DNA of 64,000 nucleotides, from positions 29,944 through 93,943 of the forward strand of contig JAPPJY010000088.1 in the NCBI GenBank assembly GCA_028874335.1, read 5' to 3'. Position numbers and translations under genes: made by a program. This DNA comes from Gemmatimonadota bacterium. GTDB taxonomy: Bacteria; Latescibacterota; UBA2968; GCA-2709665. This document shows, piece by piece, positions 43,428 to 51,952 of this stretch. The notes under the pieces are model-generated. The model had not been told where the DNA came from and did no database searches. It worked only from the letters and a program-made list of their open reading frames with translations. Each line of letters opens with the position of its first letter. The stretch's first letter is position 1.

Positions 43428-45641
43428 ATGACGTGGATCATTGCCCTGTCCCTGACGATCGTCGCGCCCGTACCGGCGGCGCCGGTTGATTCGCTCCGTG
43501 TACGGGCGGAAGCCGACATCGAGGGGGGGCGGCCGGAACGCGCCGTTGCCGCGCTGCAGCTGGTGATCGACACGGGAAAGGAAACGGCGCGGGACTATGT
43601 CCTCCTCGGACATGCGTATCTGGATGCCGGCAATCAGAAGGCAGCCAGAAAGGCATTTCGGAAGGCGGTCAAGCAGGGCGCAAAGGCAGCGGGGTACAAC
43701 GGGTTGGGTCTGGCCTACATGGCTTCAAAGCAGGGGTACCGGCAGGCCGAGTCGTATTTCAGACGAGCCCTGAGAGCGGACCCGGACATGGCCGGGGCGC
43801 AGTACCACCTGGCTCGCGTCTACCTTGAAACACGGAAGCGCCGGGCGCGGGAGGCATTTGAGAGCGTGATTGAAATCGATGCCCGCTACCCTGACGCCCA
43901 TTACCAGGTCGGACTGCTGCTGGAGGACGGCGGCAAGCGGCACGAGGCGATTTCAGCATACCGGCGGGAGATGGAGGCGAATCCGGCTCACCCCCGCGCA
44001 GGAATCCGGCTGGCCAGGATGTGGCTCTCGTTGGGCAACACCGGGGAAGCGGTCAATACGCTCTCAGGGTTGCTGACAGCCGATGGCGACGCCAGAATTC
44101 CTGCCAATCGCGAACTTGCCGTTATTGCCCTGATGAATCGTGACTTCAAGCGAGCGAACGAACTGTTCGGGGTCTATTTCTCCTTCCTTCCGGAGGCCGA
44201 ACAACGCAGGTATCGAGACATATCCCTCGTGGCGGACGACGAGGACCTTGCGCGCTACGAGGCGGCGTTGCCGGAGGAAAAAGATGTACTCGCCGCGCGG
44301 TTCTGGAACCGGCGCGACCCCACCCCCCTCACGCCCGAAAACGAGCGGCTGCTGGAGCACTATCGCCGCGTGGCGCACGCACTGGAACATTATACCCGGC
44401 CGGACGGCGGCTGGGACAAACGTGGCGAGGTATTCATCCGGCTTGGAAATCCCGACCATATCAGCAGATGGGACGATATTCAGGCCGAACCCAATCGGGA
44501 ATTACAGGAAACGCGAGTGAATTTCGTGAACCGTTCCCGGATCGCGCTGGCCATCTCACCGGGGCTTCCGATCTTTCCGGTTGCCGCGAATGCCAGGTGG
44601 GAATACTGGATTTACACACAGGTGGACGGCGGTATCGAGATCACGTTCGCGGAAGTCTTCAAGGGCAGGCGGTACGACTACGCGCCGTTTCCGCTCAGGG
44701 TCGCGCCGCATGTCGGTATCCATCTGGCCGGTTTTCAGGGCGGGGTGGTCATGCAGAATGTGGTGGCGAGCCGGCCATCACGCTATTCACCCGATTTCGC
44801 CGATCTGCCCATCGACTTCTACTACTATCCGGCGGATTTCAAAGGGCCGGAGTCCAGGACGCGACTTGAGGTCTATTACGGTTTGCCTGCATCCGAGGTG
44901 GTACGGTTGAACGTGGATGAGAAAACGGATCTCATTCTGCTGGACCGGGGCGTTGCCCTATTCGACAGCTTGTGGAACGAAGTCTATCGTGAGGTGGATC
45001 AGATGGCCTTCAGCGCCCCAACGGACCGGCAGGTATCCGACGGCGCGTTCATTCCCGGCGTCATGCCGGTGGACCTGCCGCCGGGGACGTACCAGATGGC
45101 CCTGCAGGTCAGGGATGTGGTTTCCGGCAAGTCCCAGGTCTATCAGCAGGCGGTTGTCCTGGAGGACTATCACAAACCAACCGGTCTGTTGATCAGCGAT
45201 ATCGAACTGGCCTTCGCTACGGAGCCGACGGAAGAAACCGCGGGAGACTACGTAAAGAACGGCCTCAAGGTCGTTCCGATGTCGTCGCTGGCGTTTCGAA
45301 CCCACCAGAACGCGTTTGTCTATTTTGAGATTTACAATCTGAAACAGGATGCCTTCGGCCAAACGCGCTATCGAGTGGAGTACACGTTGCGTTCGCATCG
45401 CGACCGGGCGCTGCCTGCGAAGATTCTGCACGGTCTGGGACGGGTATTCAGGTTGTCCGAAAAGGACCAGGAGATTGTGATTGCGTACGACCAGGCCGGC
45501 AACCGGCCGGATGAAGTGGCGTACGTGGAACTGGACCTTACCGAAACGCAGGAAGGCAGGCAGCTGGTCAGGGTGGCCGTAACGGACCTGCTGTCGGATG
45601 AAGAGGCGTCGAAGGAGATTTCATTCAACATCGTTCCGTGA
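43428..45641 (+). CDS. GWxTD-domain protein with TPR repeats, exported
   Basis: 737 residues from ATG 43428, GGAAGG seven bases upstream. The signal peptide is MTWIIALSLTIVAPVPAAP. Residues ~25-250 are TPR-like helices (AGYNGLGLAYMASKQGYRQA, AQYHLARVYLETRKRRAREA). The GWxTD core follows: LAARFWNRRDPTPLTPENER, then GGWDKRGEVFIRLGNPDH. The C-terminal half is beta-rich and resembles the end of the 6115 protein (DAFGQTRYRVEYTLR here, DEFGQTRYKVGYTIR there). So the window has two paralogues of one large exported family. Function unknown. Confidence 0.87.
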   Translation: MTWIIALSLTIVAPVPAAPVDSLRVRAEADIEGGRPERAVAALQLVIDTGKETARDYVLLGHAYLDAGNQKAARKAFRKAVKQGAKAAGYNGLGLAYMASKQGYRQAESYFRRALRADPDMAGAQYHLARVYLETRKRRAREAFESVIEIDARYPDAHYQVGLLLEDGGKRHEAISAYRREMEANPAHPRAGIRLARMWLSLGNTGEAVNTLSGLLTADGDARIPANRELAVIALMNRDFKRANELFGVYFSFLPEAEQRRYRDISLVADDEDLARYEAALPEEKDVLAARFWNRRDPTPLTPENERLLEHYRRVAHALEHYTRPDGGWDKRGEVFIRLGNPDHISRWDDIQAEPNRELQETRVNFVNRSRIALAISPGLPIFPVAANARWEYWIYTQVDGGIEITFAEVFKGRRYDYAPFPLRVAPHVGIHLAGFQGGVVMQNVVASRPSRYSPDFADLPIDFYYYPADFKGPESRTRLEVYYGLPASEVVRLNVDEKTDLILLDRGVALFDSLWNEVYREVDQMAFSAPTDRQVSDGAFIPGVMPVDLPPGTYQMALQVRDVVSGKSQVYQQAVVLEDYHKPTGLLISDIELAFATEPTEETAGDYVKNGLKVVPMSSLAFRTHQNAFVYFEIYNLKQDAFGQTRYRVEYTLRSHRDRALPAKILHGLGRVFRLSEKDQEIVIAYDQAGNRPDEVAYVELDLTETQEGRQLVRVAVTDLLSDEEASKEISFNIVP

Positions 45642-45713
45642 CGGCGGACCGTCCGGAAGTCTTGTGATCCCCCGCGCAGCGCATCGTAAATGGCGTCCAT
45701 TATCGGGAGCAGC

Positions 45714-47138
45714 ATGGCAGAACAGGCCAACTTGTCGGTGATTCCCTCTGTTGACTCGGTAATGGCCGAACCTGAGGTGCGCGCGCTGTGCGAACGCTGC
45801 GACCAGCCGCTGGTTGCGCGTTTCGCGCGCGAGGAAATCCACGCCGTGCGGCAGTCCATACTCGCCGGTGACGCGATGGGGGAATCCCGGGACAAGCTCG
45901 TTGCGCGGGTAACGTACCGGGTCTGTCTGCGGGTGGAGCGATTGACCGAACCCGGTCTCAAGCGGGTTGTCAATGCCACGGGAATTGTGCTGCACACGAA
46001 TCTCGGACGCGCGCCGCTGGCGGATGCCGCCTCCCGGGCGGTCGCCGGAATCGCGTCGGGGTACAGCAATCTGGAAGCAGACCTTGAATCCGGCCGGCGC
46101 GGGTCCCGAACAGCGCTGGTTGAAGAACTGCTATGTGTGCTTACGGGCGCGGAGGCGGCGGCTGTGGTCAACAACAACGCGGCGGCCGTGTTGTTGACCC
46201 TGAATACGCTTTGTCTGGGAAAAGAAGCGCTGGTCTCACGAGGCGAATTGATCGAGATCGGTGATTCCTTTCGCATTCCGGAGATCATGGAGCGCAGCGG
46301 CGCGGTTCTGGTAGAGGTAGGCACAACCAACCGGACGCACCTGCGGGACTATGAGGCCGCGCTGACAGACCGCGCCGGACTGATGCTGGCGGTACACCCG
46401 AGCAACTACAGGGTGATGGGATTTACAGCCGCGGTTTCACTCCCGGAACTGGTTGCGCTGGGCGAAAGGCGAGGTGTGGCCGTGGTCCACGACCTCGGAG
46501 GGGGCGCGCTGGTGGACATGGGTGAGTTCGGTCTGCCGCACGAGCCCCTGGTATCGGAGAGTGTCGCGGCCGGCGCCGACGTGGTCACGTTCAGTGCCGA
46601 CAAGGTGTTGGGCGGCCCCCAGGCGGGTATTCTGGTGGGGAGGGGAGACGCCGTCCGGAGAATCCGACAGAACCCGCTCATGCGGGCGCTGCGGTGCGGG
46701 AAGCTGACGTACGCCGCACTGGCGGCGACGTTGAGACTCTTTCTGAACCGGAAAGAACTTTTGCGGACGCATCCTGCGCTCGCGATGCTGGCCGAGCCTG
46801 TTTCGAGTCTGAAGCGGCGGGGCCGGCGGAGCCTGGCGCGGCTGAGCCGGCTGCACGACAGCGGGCTGCGGGTTGAACTGGTGGATTCGATTGCACAGAC
46901 GGGCAGCGGCGCCATGCCCCTGGAGGAAATCGCCAGCGCGGCGTTATGCGTGTCTTTCGTCAACGATGGGTCCGTGACCGACCTCGCAGCCCGGCTGCGT
47001 TCAAACGATCCGCCGGTCTTTGGATACGTGCGGGACGATCGGCTGTTTCTGGATCTGCGGACGGTGGCGTCCGGAGAGTTGCGCCTCGTCGAGGCCGCGC
47101 TTCGGCGCGCGGCGGGGATCGATGTGGAGTCAACCTGA
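45714..47138 (+). CDS. selA: L-seryl-tRNA(Sec) selenium transferase
   Basis: 474 residues from ATG 45714 (GGGAG at 45705-45709); ATG 45690 in frame is the alternative. It has VVNATGIVLHTNLGRAPLAD, the PLP lysine in TFSADKVLGGPQAGILVG and the selenocysteine-synthase N-terminal helix. The enzyme converts Ser-tRNA(Sec) to Sec-tRNA(Sec) with selenophosphate. Its stop codon overlaps the selB start by one base (TGATG), and tRNA-Sec lies after selB. The dimer/decamer architecture cannot be read here. Confidence 0.95.
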   Translation: MAEQANLSVIPSVDSVMAEPEVRALCERCDQPLVARFAREEIHAVRQSILAGDAMGESRDKLVARVTYRVCLRVERLTEPGLKRVVNATGIVLHTNLGRAPLADAASRAVAGIASGYSNLEADLESGRRGSRTALVEELLCVLTGAEAAAVVNNNAAAVLLTLNTLCLGKEALVSRGELIEIGDSFRIPEIMERSGAVLVEVGTTNRTHLRDYEAALTDRAGLMLAVHPSNYRVMGFTAAVSLPELVALGERRGVAVVHDLGGGALVDMGEFGLPHEPLVSESVAAGADVVTFSADKVLGGPQAGILVGRGDAVRRIRQNPLMRALRCGKLTYAALAATLRLFLNRKELLRTHPALAMLAEPVSSLKRRGRRSLARLSRLHDSGLRVELVDSIAQTGSGAMPLEEIASAALCVSFVNDGSVTDLAARLRSNDPPVFGYVRDDRLFLDLRTVASGELRLVEAALRRAAGIDVEST

Positions 47139-49036
47139 TGTCGCACGTGATCATCGGTACGGCAGGACATATCGATCATGGCAAGACCGCACTGATCAGG
47201 GCGCTCACGGGTATCGATACGGATACGCTCCCGCAGGAGAAGGATCGGGGCGTGACAATCGATATCGGATTCGCGTATTGGAAGGACGATGTCACGATCA
47301 TCGACGTGCCCGGTCATGAGCGGTTCGTGAAGAATATGGTGACCGGCGTGTGTACGGTGGATCTCGCCCTGTTCGTGGTCGCGGCGGACGACGGGGCCAT
47401 GCCCCAGACGCGCGAACACCTGGGTATTCTGAATCTCCTGGGCGTGCGGCGGGGTGTTGTGGCGCTGAACAAGGTGGACCTGGTGGAGCCGGATTGGGCG
47501 GACCTGGTGGTGGAGGACCTGCGTGACCTGTTCGACGGCACGTTTCTGGATGGCGCTCCGATCGTACCGGTGTCAGCGGTTACCGGCGAGGGGATAGAGA
47601 GGCTTGGGCAATGGCTGGAGGAAGAAATCGGGAAGGTGGAGGCGCGTCCCGATGGCGGTGTGTTTCGTCTGCCGGTGGATCGGGTGTTCTCCGTCAGGGG
47701 ATTCGGTACGGTTGTGACCGGCACCGTACTGTCAGGCCGGGTCCGGGCGAAGGACGTGGTGATGCTTCAGCCGGCGGACCAGGCCGTTCGTGTGCGCGGC
47801 GTGCAGGTGCACGGCAGGGATGTGGAGACTGCCCGTGTCGGCCACCGGGCGGCGATCAACCTGGCCGACGTCGAGGTGGATCAGGTCGCGCGGGGCGACC
47901 TTCTGGCGCAGCGGGGTTATTTCAGTTCCACCTATATGCTCGACGCGCGGCTGCGTCTGCTGAAGGATGCGCCGACGTCGCTGAAGAACCGGGCGCGGGT
48001 TCATCTGCACCTCGGCCCGCGTGACGTGCTGGCGCGCGTGGTTCTACTCGAAGCCGACGAGTTGCGCCCCGGCGAATCCCAACTGGTGCAGTTCCGCCTG
48101 GAGGAGCGCGGCGTGGCGGCCCGGGGCGACCGATTCGTGATCCGACGTTATTCGCCTGTGCAAACACTGGGCGGGGGGGTGGTGCTGGATGCGCAGCCGG
48201 TCAAGCACCGCCGCTTTCGGGAGGACACGCTTGAACGTCTGCGCGGGTCCGAAGTTGAAGATCCGACCCATGTGTTGGGCCTTCGCCTTAAAGCCTCGGG
48301 TTTCCGGGCCCACCCCGCCCGTGATCTTGCGGCGGCGCTGGGGCTGTCTCTGTCGGAGACGGACGATCGGCTGCAGGACCTGCTGGATACGGGAGCCGCA
48401 TTCGGCTTTCGCCACGCGGGAGAGGACGTATACGTCCATACGGATTCGTGGCAGGCCCTGCTGACACGGATTACGGAAGCGATGTCGATCTACCACCGGG
48501 TCAATCCTCTCAAGGCAGGGGTTTCACACAGCGAACTCCGCCCGCGGGTGGAGGGAAGGCCGCCGGCCGGTATCTTCGAGCGGGCAATCGACCATCTGCT
48601 CTCGGAGAAGGCGCTGTTTTCCGCGGGCTCCCTGCTGCGACTCGCCGATCACAGGATCCGATTCTCGGGAGACCAGGGCCGGATCAGAGAGGAAATACTG
48701 GCGCTTCTGCAGGCGGGCAGCGCCGCGCCGCCCGACCTGAACGAGATTGGCGTTCAGCTGGCGCAGGACGCCGCCGAAGTTCACGCTGTTGCGGCCGCCA
48801 TGCAAGCGATGGGAGAGATCGTAAGGCTGGAAGAGAATCTGGTGTTTCCGCCGCGCACGCTCGAGGAGATCGAGCAGGGGCTCGTCTCCTTCCTGCAGCG
48901 AAACCGGGAAATGAGTGTTTCGGCTTTCCGCGACCTGGTGGGTACCACGCGCAAATACGCCGTTCCATTGTTGAACCATTTCGACAACAAGGGCGTCACC
49001 GTGAGAAAGGGGGACGTCCGGGTCCTTGCCGGATAG
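47138..49036 (+). CDS. selB: Selenocysteine-specific elongation factor SelB
   Basis: 632 residues from ATG 47138 (MSHVIIGTAGHIDHGKTALI). The GTPase has G1 GHIDHGKT, G3 DVPGHERF and G4 NKVD, followed by domains II and III and a C-terminal row of winged helices (residues ~380-632, e.g. HPARDLAAALGLSLSETDDR and NREMSVSAFRDLVGTTRKYA). SelB carries Sec-tRNA to a UGA codon with a SECIS hairpin. It is coupled to selA. The longer frame starting at 46946 lies within selA and is not real. Confidence 0.95.
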   Translation: MSHVIIGTAGHIDHGKTALIRALTGIDTDTLPQEKDRGVTIDIGFAYWKDDVTIIDVPGHERFVKNMVTGVCTVDLALFVVAADDGAMPQTREHLGILNLLGVRRGVVALNKVDLVEPDWADLVVEDLRDLFDGTFLDGAPIVPVSAVTGEGIERLGQWLEEEIGKVEARPDGGVFRLPVDRVFSVRGFGTVVTGTVLSGRVRAKDVVMLQPADQAVRVRGVQVHGRDVETARVGHRAAINLADVEVDQVARGDLLAQRGYFSSTYMLDARLRLLKDAPTSLKNRARVHLHLGPRDVLARVVLLEADELRPGESQLVQFRLEERGVAARGDRFVIRRYSPVQTLGGGVVLDAQPVKHRRFREDTLERLRGSEVEDPTHVLGLRLKASGFRAHPARDLAAALGLSLSETDDRLQDLLDTGAAFGFRHAGEDVYVHTDSWQALLTRITEAMSIYHRVNPLKAGVSHSELRPRVEGRPPAGIFERAIDHLLSEKALFSAGSLLRLADHRIRFSGDQGRIREEILALLQAGSAAPPDLNEIGVQLAQDAAEVHAVAAAMQAMGEIVRLEENLVFPPRTLEEIEQGLVSFLQRNREMSVSAFRDLVGTTRKYAVPLLNHFDNKGVTVRKGDVRVLAG

Positions 49037-49166
49037 ATACGAGTTCCTGCCAGGGGATCGTGTCGATTGACATTGCGCGGCTTTCAACGGCATTTCGTCT
49101 TCCGGGCACGGGTTTGTCCTGCAAAGCAGCCGGATCCCGCGATTGCCGAAAGCCCGCTCTTTGTGC

Positions 49167-49264
49167 GGGAGTGGATGGGGCACTGGTGGCCCTCGCGGGC
49201 TTCAAACCCGTTGCGGCGTGCTAATCACACGCTGGGTGGGTTCGATTCCCACACATTCCCGCCA
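49167..49264 (+). tRNA. selC: tRNA-Sec (anticodon TCA)
   Basis: 98 nt including encoded CCA (49262-49264). Anticodon loop CTTCAAA (49200-49206) carries TCA at 49202-49204 on a GC-rich stem (GCGGG / CCCGT). Features special to tRNA-Sec are an extended D stem (GGGGC / GCCCT), a long variable arm with stem GCGTG / CACGC, and an elongated acceptor GGGAGTG / CATTCCC with one G-T pair. T-arm is GTGGG, TTCGATT, CCCAC; discriminator is G. The eighth acceptor pair would be a G/A mismatch. It lies 130 bp behind selB, so the three sel genes are a cluster. Confidence 0.93.
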
Positions 49265-49270
49265 TTTTCG

Positions 49271-49306
49271 GAAGCGGAGGTCTCGCACGGGGCCTCCGCT
49301 TCTGTT
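49271..49306 (+). terminator. Stem-loop after tRNA-Sec
   Basis: Perfect 10-bp stem GAAGCGGAGG (49271-49280) and CCTCCGCTTC (49293-49302), 12-base loop, then TGTTAA. The T-run is weak, so it may act as a 3' processing or pausing element. Confidence 0.6.
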
Positions 49307-49315
49307 AACGAGGCG

Positions 49316-49344
49316 TTGACAAAGAAGATGCGCCGATGTAACTT
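49316..49344 (+). promoter_or_regulatory. Sigma70-type promoter for the S1/P1-type nuclease gene
   Basis: TTGACA at 49316-49321, 17-base spacer, TAACTT at 49339-49344, 72 bp before ATG 49416. Confidence 0.65.
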
Positions 49345-49415
49345 CGCAGTCAGAATCCCGAAACGCAGATTTCCCGCAGACGGAACAGAGCTGACGCGTT
49401 TCTAAGGAGTGCCAG

Positions 49416-50294
49416 ATGGCGAGATGGGCTGTCGTACTGTTATGGGTCGTCCTGAATGCAAGCGCCGCCCATGGATGGTGGGTCCGCGGGCACGGCATCG
49501 TCACCAGAGCTGCGGTCGCCTCGCTTCCGGAACGGATGCCGGGCTTCTTTCGCGCCGGAGGAGACGCGATCGCACACTATGTGTGGGACCCCGACCTGGC
49601 GAGGAATCGCGGGACGCCGATCTTGCGCCGCGCCGAAGTTCCCGAACACTATTTCAATCCGGAACGACTGAAGGTCGCTTCGCTGCCGGCGGATCGCAAC
49701 GGGTTCATTGAGTTTTGCACAAAGCAGGGCATCGCGCCGGACAAGGTCGGTTTCCTGCCCTGGTCGGTAGCCGAGTGGACGCAGAGGCTGGCAGTGGCGT
49801 TTGCAGAGCACAGGCGCTGGCCGGACAATCGCCACATCAGACAAAAGTGTCTGATGTACGCCGGTTTTGTCGCGAATTACGCCCAGGATCTCTGCCAGCC
49901 GCTGCACGTGACCATGTACTTCAACGGCCGGCCCGGCCCGGACGGCGCCATTCAACCCAGCGGCATACACTACAAGGTGGACGATCTGATCCGCAGGATC
50001 GACCCGGCGCCCGGGGCTCTGGCATCGGGTCAGCAACCCGTCGTGCTGGATAGCCTGATGTCCGGAATTGCCGCACAGATCGAAGACAGCAGGTCGCTCC
50101 TCGACGCCGTATATGGCCTGGAGGGTCGGTTGCCGCCCGCGGGTGAGGGCGAGTGGACGCCGGTTCCCGACGTCGTGGCCTTCGGTATGGAGCGTGCGCG
50201 GGAGGCGGTGAAGTTTACCGCGTCGCTTTACCTGACGGCCTGGCATTTGTCCGAAGGCCTGGAATTCGAGGATTGGGTGGTCCGGGAGGACTGA
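49416..50294 (+). CDS. S1/P1 nuclease or zinc phospholipase C family protein, secreted
   Basis: 292 residues, ATG with AAGGAG at 49404-49409. Signal peptide MARWAVVLLWVVLNASAAHG; the mature chain starts WWVRGHGIVTRAAV. The N-terminal Trp and the following His are zinc ligands in this family. Further ligands are likely in HYVWDPDLARN, VPEHYFNPER, GFVANYAQDLCQPLHVT and SGIHYKVDDL. The enzyme would cut single-stranded nucleic acid or phospholipids in the periplasm or outside. Which of the two cannot be decided. Confidence 0.82.
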   Translation: MARWAVVLLWVVLNASAAHGWWVRGHGIVTRAAVASLPERMPGFFRAGGDAIAHYVWDPDLARNRGTPILRRAEVPEHYFNPERLKVASLPADRNGFIEFCTKQGIAPDKVGFLPWSVAEWTQRLAVAFAEHRRWPDNRHIRQKCLMYAGFVANYAQDLCQPLHVTMYFNGRPGPDGAIQPSGIHYKVDDLIRRIDPAPGALASGQQPVVLDSLMSGIAAQIEDSRSLLDAVYGLEGRLPPAGEGEWTPVPDVVAFGMERAREAVKFTASLYLTAWHLSEGLEFEDWVVRED

Positions 50295-50351
50295 CGGGAG
50301 TCAACGTGAGAAAAACGTCCCCGGATTGCTGCGGCCGTTTGGATTGTTGTA

Positions 50352-50563
50352 AGAAGCTGTTTTAAAATTACCGGTGAGTTCCCGAGCACGAGCGAAAAAG
50401 TGGCGGTTATGAGGCGCGAGGGGCGCGCAGCGCCGACGGGAAAACTCGCCTATGAGAGGCGAGCAAGCGCAGCCTCGATCTCGTATGACGGGCGGGTTTG
50501 ACCAACGCCGACCGGCGCTTTTGCAGCCGTGTGAAGACCGCTGGGAATTTTATGACAGCTTCT
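50352..50563. mobile_element. MITE-like element with ~21-bp imperfect terminal inverted repeats
   Basis: Left end AGAAGCTGTTTTAAAATTAC (from 50352), right end the near-complement of it at 50543-50563; about 18 of 21 positions pair. The ~212-bp interior has no reliable ORF and holds a hairpin CTCGCC / GGCGAG near 50445-50463. It lies between the nuclease and sulfatase-fold genes, and its right end is 13 bp before the ATG at 50576. Confidence 0.7.
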
Positions 50564-50575
50564 AAAGGCGTGCGG

Positions 50576-51895
50576 ATGAATTTCCTGATGATCGCCGTCG
50601 ACAGCCTGCGAGCGGATCGACTCGGATGCTACGGATACCACCGGCCCACCACGCCGTTCATCGATGCGTTTGCGGGCCGGTCGGTGGTGTTCGAGAACTG
50701 TTATGCGCCGTCCATTCCCACCCAACCCTCGTTTACGTGCACGTTCACCGGACAGTGGCCCACCACGCATGGGATCGTGGCGCACCGGGGCCGCTGGTCT
50801 CTGGGTAACGGCGCGCCCTTTCTGCCCGAATTCCTGCAGCGGGCCGGATACGCCACGGCCGCGGTAGACAATCTGGCGGAGCATCACAAACCCTGGTTTT
50901 CCCGGGGGTTCGACGTCTGTCTGAATCCGAGGGAGGCGGGAAGCTATCCCGAGTGCTTTCGATTCAATGAACTGGCCGTCGACTGGCTGAAGGCCCATGG
51001 CAGAAAGCCGTTCTTTCTCTTCGTACACTATTGGGATCCTCACACGCCCTACATGCCTCCCGTGGCGTACAGGGACCTCTTTTATTCCGGCGATCCTACG
51101 GTAGAAAACAGGGGCAGTCTGGACGAATTCTACAGGCGGCCCCTGAGAAGCTGGTGGACGTCAGGCTGGCTCGGGCGGATGGCGTCAGAGTGGCCGGGTG
51201 CGGCGGCCGCGCAGATCACCGACGTCGAATTCGTACGCAGCCAGTACGATGCCGAGGTGAGATGCGTAGACGACGGCATCCGGGAGTTACTGGGGGCGCT
51301 TGAAAAGCTGGGTGTCGCGGAAGAAACGGCGGTGTTCATATTCAGCGACCACGGCGAGGAGCTTGGCGAGCACGGCATCTACTTCGATCACCATGGACTG
51401 TACGAAAGCGACATCCGCGTTCCACTCATTGTGCGGTGGCCCGGAGTCGAGGTCGATGGAAACCGGGTCCGATCTCTGGCTCAACACACGGATCTCGCGC
51501 CGACGGTACTCGAAGGCGCCGGGCTGCCGGTTCCGCGCGGGATGGACGGGCGTTCGCTGTTCCCGTTGATACATGGCGGCCCGGATCGTGAAGCAGGGGA
51601 ACTGCTGCTTTCGCAGGAATGCACGTGGATGGCGAAATGGGCCGTGTGTGAAGACGGGTGGAAGCTGATCGCCGCACTCGAGCCGGACTTTTACGGCAAT
51701 CCCATGCTGGAGCTGTATGACCTGAACGGCGATCCGTCGGAGCAGCGGAATCTGGCGAGGGAACTGCCCGGGAAGACGCGTGAGATGGGTGAAATCCTGG
51801 CCTCTGAATTGTCCCGGCGGCTGGCTCGAGCCGGCAGGACCCGGGACCCCGTCGAAGCGCATGGGATTACGCTCGGCAGGGAGATGTTTGCATGA
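50576..51895 (+). CDS. Sulfatase-fold hydrolase with Thr at the FGly position, second copy
   Basis: 439 residues from ATG 50576 with AAAGG upstream; an extension from 50498 would run through the MITE-like element. Metal-site segments are FLMIAVDSLRADRLGCYGY and VFIFSDHGEELGEHGIYFD; the middle loop is VHYWDPHTPYMPP. The expected C-x-P-S-R nucleophile site reads T49-Q-P-S-F53, with Thr for Cys and Phe for Arg. So maturation to formylglycine is impossible, and a phosphodiesterase/phosphomutase-like reaction is more likely than classical sulfate-ester cleavage. The same change is seen in the homologue at 36555. Confidence 0.85.
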   Translation: MNFLMIAVDSLRADRLGCYGYHRPTTPFIDAFAGRSVVFENCYAPSIPTQPSFTCTFTGQWPTTHGIVAHRGRWSLGNGAPFLPEFLQRAGYATAAVDNLAEHHKPWFSRGFDVCLNPREAGSYPECFRFNELAVDWLKAHGRKPFFLFVHYWDPHTPYMPPVAYRDLFYSGDPTVENRGSLDEFYRRPLRSWWTSGWLGRMASEWPGAAAAQITDVEFVRSQYDAEVRCVDDGIRELLGALEKLGVAEETAVFIFSDHGEELGEHGIYFDHHGLYESDIRVPLIVRWPGVEVDGNRVRSLAQHTDLAPTVLEGAGLPVPRGMDGRSLFPLIHGGPDREAGELLLSQECTWMAKWAVCEDGWKLIAALEPDFYGNPMLELYDLNGDPSEQRNLARELPGKTREMGEILASELSRRLARAGRTRDPVEAHGITLGREMFA

Positions 51896-51952
51896 ATCCC
51901 GCCGGTTCTGTGTGGTCGGGCGCCCTGGATCCACGTCATGGGACAGGATTTC

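Noticed and set aside
46946..47137. Upstream extension of selB inside selA
   Set aside because: Out-of-frame selA sequence; SelB starts with the GTPase strand at 47138.
50498..50575. N-terminal extension of the second sulfatase-fold gene
   Set aside because: It lies in the MITE-like element; the start at 50576 has a Shine-Dalgarno and begins with the family's usual first strand.
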